From NCBI GenBank assembly GCA_005879675.1, contig VBJE01000128.1, positions 1 to 6,004 on the forward strand: 6,004 bases of DNA, given 5' to 3'. A program made the translations under genes and the position numbers. How positions within the stretch are numbered: position 1 is the stretch's first letter; every line of letters starts with the position of its first letter. Below, piece after piece: positions 1 through 5,467 of this stretch. The notes beneath the pieces are model-generated. The model saw only the letters and a list, made by a program, of their open reading frames with translations, had not been told where the DNA came from and did not search any database. The DNA comes from Chloroflexota bacterium (GTDB taxonomy: Bacteria > Chloroflexota > Dormibacteria > Dormibacterales > Dormibacteraceae).

Positions 1-1054
1 CCCTCCTCTCCAGCGGGTCGTCAGTGGTGCACTGCGTCGAAACCGGCGACGTTTCTGTCATGCCGTACGCAATCGTCATCTCCGGTATGTGCATCACGGT
101 CTGCACTTTCTTCATGATCTCGACCGGACACGGTGAGCCGGCCATGATGCCGGTCCGCAGCGAGCTGAAGTCGAACTCGCTGAAGCGCGGGTGCTCGAGC
201 TCGGCGATGAACATCGTCGGCACGCCGTAAAGCGCCGTGCAGCGCTCTTGCTGAACGGTCTGCATCGTGAGCACCGGGTCGTAAGCCTCGGCCGGGATCA
301 CCATCGTCGCGCCGTGGGTCGTGCAGGCGAGGTTGCCGAGGACCATGCCAAAGCAGTGGTAGAAGGGCACAGGAATGCAGACGCGGTCGTGCTCCGTGTA
401 CTTCAGCGTCTCGCCGATGAAAAAGCCGTTGTTGAGGATGTTGTGGTGGGTGAGGGTGGCGCCTTTGGGAAAGCCGGTCGTGCCCGAGGTGTACTGGATG
501 TTGATCGGGTCGTCGAACTGCAGCGTGGCCTCGAGCTCGTGCAGGTCGCCTGCCTTGACCCGCGACGCGTCACGTTTGAGCGCGTCCCATCCATCTTCCA
601 GGACGAGCGCCTCGCGCAGGCCGGGACACTTGCCTTTGACCTCGGCGAGCATGGCTCGGTAGTCGGCCTGGCGAAACGCCGCGGCCAGGATCAGGAAGCT
701 CGTGCCCGATTGGTTGAGCGCGTACTCCAGCTCCGATGTCCGATACGCAGGGTTGATGTTGACGAGGATCGCGCCCATGGCCGCGGTCGCGTACTGGACG
801 ACGACCCACTCGTAACGATTCGGCGACCAGATGCCGACCCGATCACCTTTTTTCACGCCGCGCGCAATCAGACCTCGCGCAACTTCTTCGCATTGCTGGA
901 CGAGCTCGCGGTACGTGGCCCGGTAAGCCTGATGCGCGACAACCAGCGCTTCGCGATCGCCGGTGCGGGCCGCCGTGCGCCGCAGATTGTGAAAGATCGG
1001 CTCGCCGAGAAGCGGCTTTTCGCTCGCGCCGTGGACGTAGCTCAGCTCAGGCAT
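1..1054 (-). CDS. AMP-forming fatty acyl-CoA ligase, N-terminal 351 codons (3' end beyond the left edge)
   Basis: This is an adenylate-forming (ANL superfamily) ligase that would activate a carboxylic acid, most likely a medium- or long-chain fatty acid, to acyl-AMP and then acyl-CoA in the cytoplasm. The reading frame is uninterrupted from ATG at 1054 down to base 1. Visible motifs are INPAYR (residues 100-105), the phosphate-binding loop YTSGTTGFPKG (188-198), the FYHCFG segment (231-236), YGVPTMF (276-282), GIMAGSPCP (302-310) and the adenine/Mg-binding YGMTETSP (330-337). Family members are usually about 540-560 residues, so roughly a third, including the hinge and C-terminal lid lysine, lies outside the window. 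The start is supported by a GAGGT Shine-Dalgarno sequence 6 bases upstream. The wording of the N-terminal half resembles FadD/ACSF2-like 'fatty-acyl-CoA synthase' proteins more than acetyl-CoA synthetases. Chain-length preference cannot be read from sequence. It is divergent from the glycosyltransferase gene. Confidence 0.94.
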   Translation of the reverse strand, partial: MPELSYVHGASEKPLLGEPIFHNLRRTAARTGDREALVVAHQAYRATYRELVQQCEEVARGLIARGVKKGDRVGIWSPNRYEWVVVQYATAAMGAILVNINPAYRTSELEYALNQSGTSFLILAAAFRQADYRAMLAEVKGKCPGLREALVLEDGWDALKRDASRVKAGDLHELEATLQFDDPINIQYTSGTTGFPKGATLTHHNILNNGFFIGETLKYTEHDRVCIPVPFYHCFGMVLGNLACTTHGATMVIPAEAYDPVLTMQTVQQERCTALYGVPTMFIAELEHPRFSEFDFSSLRTGIMAGSPCPVEIMKKVQTVMHIPEMTIAYGMTETSPVSTQCTTDDPLERR

Positions 1055-1057
1055 CGC

Positions 1058-1066
1058 CCTACCTCA
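1058..1066 (-). promoter_or_regulatory. Shine-Dalgarno sequence of the acyl-CoA ligase
   Basis: Read on the minus strand, TGAGGTAGG lies just upstream of the ATG at 1054, with GAGGT spaced 6 bases from the start codon. This fixes the start of the ligase and makes the next in-frame codons unlikely alternatives. Confidence 0.7.
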
Positions 1067-1096
1067 AATGTAGTAGCCGACAAATACTTAACCCCC

Positions 1097-1125
1097 TTGA
1101 CATTGTCCTCGGATCGTCGCACTGT
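1097..1125 (+). promoter_or_regulatory. Possible sigma-70-type promoter in the intergenic region
   Basis: A consensus -35 box TTGACA (1097-1102) is followed after 17 bases by CACTGT (1120-1125), which keeps only the A2 and T6 of a -10 box. Initiation would fall near 1131. Transcription from here would cross the hairpin at 1248-1278, giving either a small RNA of about 150 nt or a leader for the downstream glycosyltransferase. The -10 match is poor, so this is tentative. Confidence 0.25.
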
Positions 1126-1247
1126 GGAGTCAATTCGTTCTCCGTCCGGGTCCGCCGACAGTTCACGCAAAGGTTGGCCTCCAAAAGTAGGCAACGGCCG
1201 TAGAGCGGCGCAGAAACCAAACGCGTGTCACCCGGTGGCCTCCCGGT

Positions 1248-1285
1248 CGAGGCGGTGTCCGCTGCAGGCGCCGCCTCGTTTCTTT
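1248..1285 (+). terminator. Rho-independent terminator-like hairpin between divergent genes
   Basis: The arms CGAGGCGG (1248-1255) and CCGCCTCG (1271-1278) are perfect 8-base inverted repeats. The stem can extend inward by about four more pairs, two of them G-U, leaving a 7-base loop. It is followed immediately by TTTCTTT (1279-1285), so only the plus strand has the U-tract of an intrinsic terminator. No plus-strand gene ends just upstream, because both neighbours are transcribed away from here. It therefore more likely ends a small RNA or acts as an attenuator than closing a protein gene. Confidence 0.5.
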
Positions 1286-1314
1286 GTCAGGAGTCAGCGA
1301 CCCGAGCCGATAAT
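1284..1314 (+). promoter_or_regulatory. Candidate promoter giving a leaderless glycosyltransferase mRNA
   Basis: TTGTCA (1284-1289, five of six matches to TTGACA) and GATAAT (1309-1314, five of six matches to TATAAT) are separated by 19 bases, slightly longer than ideal. Initiation about 7 bases downstream of the -10 box would fall at or within 2 bases of the GTG start at 1323. No Shine-Dalgarno sequence precedes that GTG, which agrees with leaderless translation. The -35 box overlaps the T-tract of the upstream hairpin. Confidence 0.4.
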
Positions 1315-1322
1315 TCGCGCTC

Positions 1323-2560
1323 GTGACCGCGCTCGGCAATCGCCGGTTTCGAACCGTGCTGCTCGTCATCTCCGGCGTGCCGGTGGCGACGCTGTATCTG
1401 TGGCAAGCGCTGATCCAGCCGATCTTTCTCGGCGGCTACCTGGGCGATTTTCAAGAGAGCTACCTTCGCGCGGCGTCGAGGATCGCGTCGGGGCGGGACC
1501 CCTACGACCTCTGCGCCACGATGGGATGCCTCGAGCCCACCGGCCCCCAGTACGTGATGCCGCCGGTCCTGGCCTGGATGCTGCAGCCGCTGGTCGGCGT
1601 CGACAGCCGCCTGATCACCACCGGAGACGTCCTCCTCCTGAACGCTGGCAGGTGGGCGCGCTCCTCGTCCTGGTCGCCATCGCCTTCGAGCCCGTCACCG
1701 GCAACGTCGAGGAAGGCCAGGTGAACCTCGTCCTGCTCGGCCTTTCGGGGATCTGGTTCTGGGCGTGGGCCCGTGGCCGATGGTGGGGCGGCGTGGCGCT
1801 GGGGGCCGCGATCGCGATCAAGCTCATCCAGGGCCCGGTGGCGCTGCTGGTGCTCTGGCGGCGGCGGTGGGCGATGCTCGCGGCCGCGGCCGCGAGTGGC
1901 CTGATCATGTGGCTGGTCGGCGCCCCGCAGTACCTCTTCGAGTACCTGTTCCGGGTCCTGCCCGCGGTCAGCGCGGGCACGGGCTTCTTCGAGAACCACT
2001 CGCCGGGCGGCACGATCACGCGCCTCTTCGACCCCAACACGTTCATCGCTGTGCGGGGAAGCCCGGGCGGGGCTCGCGCGCTCACGGCCGTGATCGCGGT
2101 CGCTGTGCTCATCGTCACTTTCGCCGTGGTGCGCGCCACCAGAGATCGATCCCTCGAGGCCGCGGCCGTCGTCGCCGCGACGCCGCTGATCGCGACCTAC
2201 TCGTGGGGTACGCACCTCGTGCTGCTGTTGCTGCCGATGTTGGTCCTCATCGCGTGGTCGCTCCCCCGCAGGGATTGGCTCGTGATGGCGCTGGTCGCGA
2301 CGAGCTGGATCCTCATCGGCCCGGTCCACAAGCTGCTGCAGGCCCTGCTCGTCACCGGCTACGCGGACGTAGCGGTGCTGCGGATCCTGGCGGAGGCAGG
2401 GGTCGTCGGGATCGCGTTGCTGTGGATCGCGACCCTGGTCGCGGTCAGGCGCTCAGCGCACCGCCTTGATCCGGCTGACCAGCACGGTGCCGAGAAAGAG
2501 GAACACGACGGCGCTCGAAAAGACGATGCGGTACCCGCCGTTACCGTGCGGGCCGTTTAG
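1323..2560 (+). CDS. GT87/DUF2029-type membrane glycosyltransferase, interrupted by a 1-base frameshift near 1645
   Basis: This is a multi-pass membrane protein of the GT-C fold, the type that uses polyprenyl-phosphate sugars such as polyprenyl-P-mannose on the outer face of the membrane. After the first membrane helix (residues about 11-31) come GDFQESY (41-47, with the likely catalytic Asp42), GRDPYD (57-62) and PQYVMPP (75-81), the usual N-terminal pattern. The frame from GTG 1323 reads sensibly to LLLN (AAC at 1641-1643). Homology then continues in the -1 frame from TGG at 1646 with GQVN (1715-1726), a conserved Lys codon at 1820, ENHS (1991-2002) and several more hydrophobic helices. One extra C in the AACGCTGG stretch would restore LLLNAWQVG. 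The repaired protein would be about 412 residues, normal for the family. Uncorrected, the first frame ends at 1724. The second frame stays open to TAG at 2558-2560, overlapping the convergent MFS gene. The last hydrophobic helix ends near 2450, so the charged tail may not be authentic. Acceptor is unknown. Confidence 0.8.
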
Positions 2561-3730
2561 CGCGTCGATGAGCGGGCCGCCGAAGAGCGGGATGATCGCC
2601 TGGGGCAGGGTGAGGGCGATGTGGAAGAGGCCCATGTCCTTGGCCGAGGCCTTCGGGTCGGGCAGCGTATCGCAGGCGAGCGCCCAGTCGACCGCGAAGT
2701 AAAGGCCGTAGCCGACTCCGTAGGCGACGCCCAGCGCGAACACCAGGGGGATCACGGTGGGATAGAGGGCGATGAAGACGATGGCGACGAAAGCCTGCGC
2801 CGCGCCGGCGGTGTAGACGAAGATCTTGCGCCGCTTGATGCGGTCGGACAGCATGCCGCCGAAAAAGCCGAACGGGATGGCGGTCACGACGACGACGAGC
2901 AGCCAGTTGGAGGTGAACGCCTCGGCGCCCTTGCTCGTGTGGAGCACGACGTCGCGAAAGAAGTTGAGGAGGAAGTACAGGACCGCGGTGATGCCCGACG
3001 AGATCATGAGGCGGGTGAAGATGACCCAGGCGAAGTCGCCTTCATGCAGCGGACGCAGAAATTCGCGCACTGTCTCGCCGAAGGGGCGGCGCGGCCGCGG
3101 CGGGATCGGCGTCTCGCCCTCGCCTCTTGCCGCCCAGACCGTGGGAGCGAGGCTCAGCAGCGCCACGGCGCCGAGGACGAGGTAGATCACGGGGTTGCGT
3201 CCCAGGAGCGAGGTGACGCCAAGCCCGGCGCCGATGCCGAGCTGGGTCATGGTGGCGAGAAAGCCGCTTGCCTTGCCGACCTCCTGGGCGGGGACGACGT
3301 CGGGAATGATGCCCGCGTAGGCGGCGCCGGCGGCGTTGAAGAAGAACTGGATGATCGCGTAGCCGATGAGCACGCCAGGGAAGTTGCCGGCGAACATGAG
3401 CACGATGAGGCCGGGGAAGGTCAGGAGCGTGCCGGCGACCATGATCGGGCGCCTTCGTCCGAAGCGGCTGTGGAGGTGGTCGGACCAGGCGCCGACGAGG
3501 GGCGGGACGGTCATCGCGAGCAGGCCGCCGACGCCGAGCGCGACACCGATCCCGGTGTTCTGAAGGCCCTTCTGGGGGACCACCTCATCGACCTGCGACT
3601 GCAGCAGCACGGTGGTGAGCGGGATCCAGAGGAAGTTGCTGCCGAACCAGAACGAGCTGAGCGCCGCGTGGCGGAGGTTGCCGAAGCCCGCTGCGGCTGG
3701 CGTCGTCGGCACCGCGGCGGCCGTGGCCAC
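2453..3730 (-). CDS. MFS transporter, SLC45/sugar-cation-symporter-like
   Basis: This is a 425-residue inner-membrane permease with about 12 hydrophobic segments split by a central cytoplasmic stretch rich in Arg and Pro (about 201-227). The signature between helices 2 and 3 is GAWSDHLHSRFGRRRP (80-95), a form of the MFS motif A whose R-x-GRRRP extension is typical of the sucrose/SLC45 and GPH-like groups. The equivalent C-terminal motif is GGMLSDRIKRRK (291-302). VDWALACDTLPD (347-358) followed by a lysine-rich turn also fits that group. Substrate cannot be assigned; a sugar or glycoside is the best inference from the motif. The start is GTG at 3730, the first start after an in-frame TAG. 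A second GTG at 3712 is possible, and neither has a clear Shine-Dalgarno sequence. The stop at 2453-2455 lies inside the open frame of the convergent glycosyltransferase. The gene is divergent from the DUF1232 gene with 67 bases between them. Confidence 0.92.
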   Translation of the reverse strand: MATAAAVPTTPAAAGFGNLRHAALSSFWFGSNFLWIPLTTVLLQSQVDEVVPQKGLQNTGIGVALGVGGLLAMTVPPLVGAWSDHLHSRFGRRRPIMVAGTLLTFPGLIVLMFAGNFPGVLIGYAIIQFFFNAAGAAYAGIIPDVVPAQEVGKASGFLATMTQLGIGAGLGVTSLLGRNPVIYLVLGAVALLSLAPTVWAARGEGETPIPPRPRRPFGETVREFLRPLHEGDFAWVIFTRLMISSGITAVLYFLLNFFRDVVLHTSKGAEAFTSNWLLVVVVTAIPFGFFGGMLSDRIKRRKIFVYTAGAAQAFVAIVFIALYPTVIPLVFALGVAYGVGYGLYFAVDWALACDTLPDPKASAKDMGLFHIALTLPQAIIPLFGGPLIDALNGPHGNGGYRIVFSSAVVFLFLGTVLVSRIKAVR

Positions 3731-3797
3731 GGCGGAAGGCTACTGTTAATCGGCTTTCTTGTGGGGCGTGACCTGCTGTAGTCTCTACCGGCCCCCC

Positions 3798-4211
3798 ATG
3801 CCATCCCTACTTTCGCGGGCAAAAACAGTTCTGCTCGACATGCCGGGCCGCGGCAAGCTGGCCTATTGCCTGCTGCGGGACGAGCGCGTGCCGAGGGCGC
3901 CGAAGGCCGTGCTGCTGGCGGCCCTGGGCGTCATCGTCAGCCCGCTCGACTTCCCGGCCTGGATACCGGTGCTGGGAGAGCTGGACATGCTGGCGCTGGG
4001 GCTGTTGGCGGTGGAGACGTTCATCGAGGCATGCCCGGCCGGGATCCGGCGCGAGCACGAGGCCGCGCTCAAGGCCAAGCAGAGCGTGTGGGATCGGGAT
4101 GTCCGCGATACTGTGTCCATCGCGCGTCATGGGGTGAGGCGTCTGGTCGGTCGAATCCGTTCGCGAGTCCGCCACCGCGACGAGTTTCAATCCATTTCGG
4201 AGGTCGGGTGA
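3798..4211 (+). CDS. DUF1232 (YkvA-like) small membrane protein
   Basis: The 137-residue product carries the DUF1232 core: LLRDERVPRAPK (25-36), then a hydrophobic helix ending in SPLDFPAWIPVLGELD (48-63), then a second hydrophobic helix (64-78). The conserved elements are the P-x-D of SPLD and the G-x-L-D turn. The C-terminal third (about 85-137) is basic and probably cytoplasmic. The biochemical role of DUF1232 proteins is not established. ATG 3798 is preferred; an in-frame TTG at 3759 and GTG at 3768 would add 10-13 residues that do not look family-like. There is no good Shine-Dalgarno sequence, and TAGTCT at 3779-3784 could be a -10 box leaving a very short leader. The stop codon TGA at 4209-4211 is one base from the rplI start, and the rplI ribosome binding site lies inside this gene, which implies co-transcription. 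Confidence 0.87.
   Translation: MPSLLSRAKTVLLDMPGRGKLAYCLLRDERVPRAPKAVLLAALGVIVSPLDFPAWIPVLGELDMLALGLLAVETFIEACPAGIRREHEAALKAKQSVWDRDVRDTVSIARHGVRRLVGRIRSRVRHRDEFQSISEVG
4199..4204 (+). promoter_or_regulatory. Shine-Dalgarno sequence of rplI
   Basis: GGAGGT lies 8 bases before the GTG at 4213 and inside the last codons of the DUF1232 gene. It supports GTG 4213 as the L9 start and suggests translational coupling between the two genes. Confidence 0.8.
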
Positions 4212-4212
4212 A

Positions 4213-4662
4213 GTGCGGGTCTTGCTGACGAAGGACGTCGAGAACGTCGGCCGTGCCGGCGACGTGAAGGAGGTCGCGGACGGCTACGGCCGCAACTTCC
4301 TGCTGCGGCGCAAGCTTGCGGTCGCGGCCGGGAGGGGGGCGGAGGCGGAGGCGAAGCGGTTGCGCGACGCCGCGGTCAAGCGCGAGACGAAAGACCGCAC
4401 CGAGGCGCAGGCGGTGGCGGATGACATCCACAACAAGACCGTGGTCGTGCGCCTGAAGGTGGGGGCCGAGGACAAGGCGTTCGGCTCGATCACCAACCAG
4501 GACATCGCCGCGGCGCTCAAGGCGCAGCATCGCGTGGACATCGACCGGCACAAGATCGACATGAAGGAGCCGATCAAGACGCTGGGCGAGCACCAGGTGT
4601 CGCTGAAGCTGCACCGCGACGTGGCCGCCCACGTCAACGTGATCGTGACGCAGGACCGTTAG
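4213..4662 (+). CDS. rplI: 50S ribosomal protein L9
   Basis: This 149-residue protein has the typical length and layout of bL9. The N-terminal rRNA-binding domain shows MRVLLTKDVENVGRAGDVKEV and the hallmark DGYGRNFL (23-30). A long charged helix (about 42-75) links to the C-terminal domain with the AFGSIT-x-x-DIAAAL segment (89-102) and a final beta-rich part ending HVNVIV. L9 binds 23S rRNA near the base of the L1 stalk and helps maintain reading frame. The GTG start is set by a good ribosome binding site. In many bacteria rplI follows rpsF-ssb-rpsR; here a DUF1232 gene occupies that upstream place, while the downstream partner dnaB is conserved. Confidence 0.99.
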   Translation: MRVLLTKDVENVGRAGDVKEVADGYGRNFLLRRKLAVAAGRGAEAEAKRLRDAAVKRETKDRTEAQAVADDIHNKTVVVRLKVGAEDKAFGSITNQDIAAALKAQHRVDIDRHKIDMKEPIKTLGEHQVSLKLHRDVAAHVNVIVTQDR

Positions 4663-4672
4663 CCGGCCCGGC

Positions 4673-5467
4673 ATGGCGACCACGCTTCCACTCGCCACGG
4701 GGCGGGTACCACCGCACGACCTCGACGCCGAGATGTCGGTCATCGGGTCGATCCTTCTCGACCCGCTTTCGGTCGCCAAGGTGCTGCAGTTCCTGCACCC
4801 TGAGGACTTCTACCGCGAGAACAACGGGCAGATCTACCGGGCTGCGCTGGACCTGTTCGCCGGCGGCGAGCCCATCGACAACGTCACCCTCGCCTCGCAG
4901 CTCCAGTCGATGGGGCTGCTGGAGCGCGTCGGTGGCCGGGCGCAGCTGGCGTCGATGCAGAGCGCGGTCCCGACCGCGGCGAACATCGAGTACTACGGCC
5001 GGATCGTCAAGGAGAAGGCGTACAAGAGGCGGCTGATCTCGGCGGGCGGGAACATCGCCGGGTACGGCTTCGACGATTCGATCGAGGCCGAGGACGCGAT
5101 CAACCAGGCGCAGTCGCTGGTGTTCGGGGTCGCGGACGACCGCGACCAGCGCGAGCTGGCGCGGCTGTACGACCTGCTCGGGCCGGCGATGGAGCGGATC
5201 TCGCTGCAGATGGAGAGCGGGCAGGGGGTGGTGGGGATTCCGTCAGGGTTCCACGACCTGGACCGGATGACGAGCGGCTTCAAGGACAGCGACCTGATCA
5301 TCGTCGCGGGACGTCCTGCCATGGGAAAAACCAGTTTCTTGCTGAACGTCGGATTGTATGCCGCGTTGGAGGCCAAAAAGTCGATCGCGATATTCAGTCT
5401 GGAGATGTCGAAGGAGCAATTGACCGAACGTCTCCTGACTGAGCAGGCGCAGATCGTTTCAAAGTGA
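4673..5467 (+). CDS. dnaB: Replicative DNA helicase DnaB, N-terminal part; frame broken after the SLEM motif
   Basis: DnaB is the hexameric helicase that unwinds DNA at the replication fork and binds primase. The N-terminal helical domain begins PHDLDAEMSVIGSILLD (14-30) and continues through DFYRENNGQIYRAALDLF (45-62) to about residue 110. The linker helix follows, then the RecA-like domain with GIPSGFHDLDRMTSGF (188-203), Walker A GRPAMGKT (213-220) and FSLEMSKEQL (241-250), which includes the catalytic glutamate region. The frame stops at TGA 5465-5467 after 264 residues, whereas intein-free DnaB is about 440-470. Walker B, the DNA-binding loops and the arginine finger are therefore missing from this frame. 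Intein coding sequence follows in another frame. The last extein-like residues are about TEQAQI. The gene starts 10 bases after rplI with no obvious Shine-Dalgarno sequence, so translation is probably coupled. G+C falls from about 68-70% to 52-55% shortly after Walker A. Confidence 0.95.
   Translation: MATTLPLATGRVPPHDLDAEMSVIGSILLDPLSVAKVLQFLHPEDFYRENNGQIYRAALDLFAGGEPIDNVTLASQLQSMGLLERVGGRAQLASMQSAVPTAANIEYYGRIVKEKAYKRRLISAGGNIAGYGFDDSIEAEDAINQAQSLVFGVADDRDQRELARLYDLLGPAMERISLQMESGQGVVGIPSGFHDLDRMTSGFKDSDLIIVAGRPAMGKTSFLLNVGLYAALEAKKSIAIFSLEMSKEQLTERLLTEQAQIVSK

Larger units (their letters stand above)
1055..1322. other. Divergent intergenic region, 268 bp
   Basis: This region separates the leftward acyl-CoA ligase from the rightward glycosyltransferase. 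I see no convincing protein gene in it. It is more AT-rich on its left side than the flanking genes. It holds the ligase ribosome binding site (1058-1066), a perfect TTGACA box at 1097-1102 on the plus strand, a strong GC hairpin followed by T's (1248-1285) and a TTGTCA/GATAAT promoter-like pair (1284-1314). On the minus strand TTGACT (1133-1128) followed 20 bases later by GACAAT (1107-1102) is a weak candidate for the ligase promoter. Confidence 0.6.

Noticed and set aside
24..230. Short plus-strand open frame at the left edge
   Set aside because: It lies antisense to the acyl-CoA ligase, including its YGMTETSP motif, and has no ribosome binding site or family likeness.
1502..2329. Minus-strand 275-codon open frame opposite the glycosyltransferase
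   Set aside because: The product is a charged Arg/Asp/Glu-rich sequence typical of antisense frames in GC-rich genes, and the plus strand carries conserved GT87 motifs.
191..2560. A 789-codon open frame on the plus strand
   Set aside because: Its first 860 bases are antisense to the acyl-CoA ligase and it then crosses the intergenic region; only the part after about 1646 is real, as the second half of the glycosyltransferase. The fusion is a high-GC artefact.
2621..3781. A 386-codon plus-strand open frame opposite the MFS transporter
   Set aside because: The product is low-complexity and rich in Glu, Asp, Gly and Arg with no membrane or domain pattern, while the opposite strand encodes a clear 12-helix permease. 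It is a codon-bias shadow.
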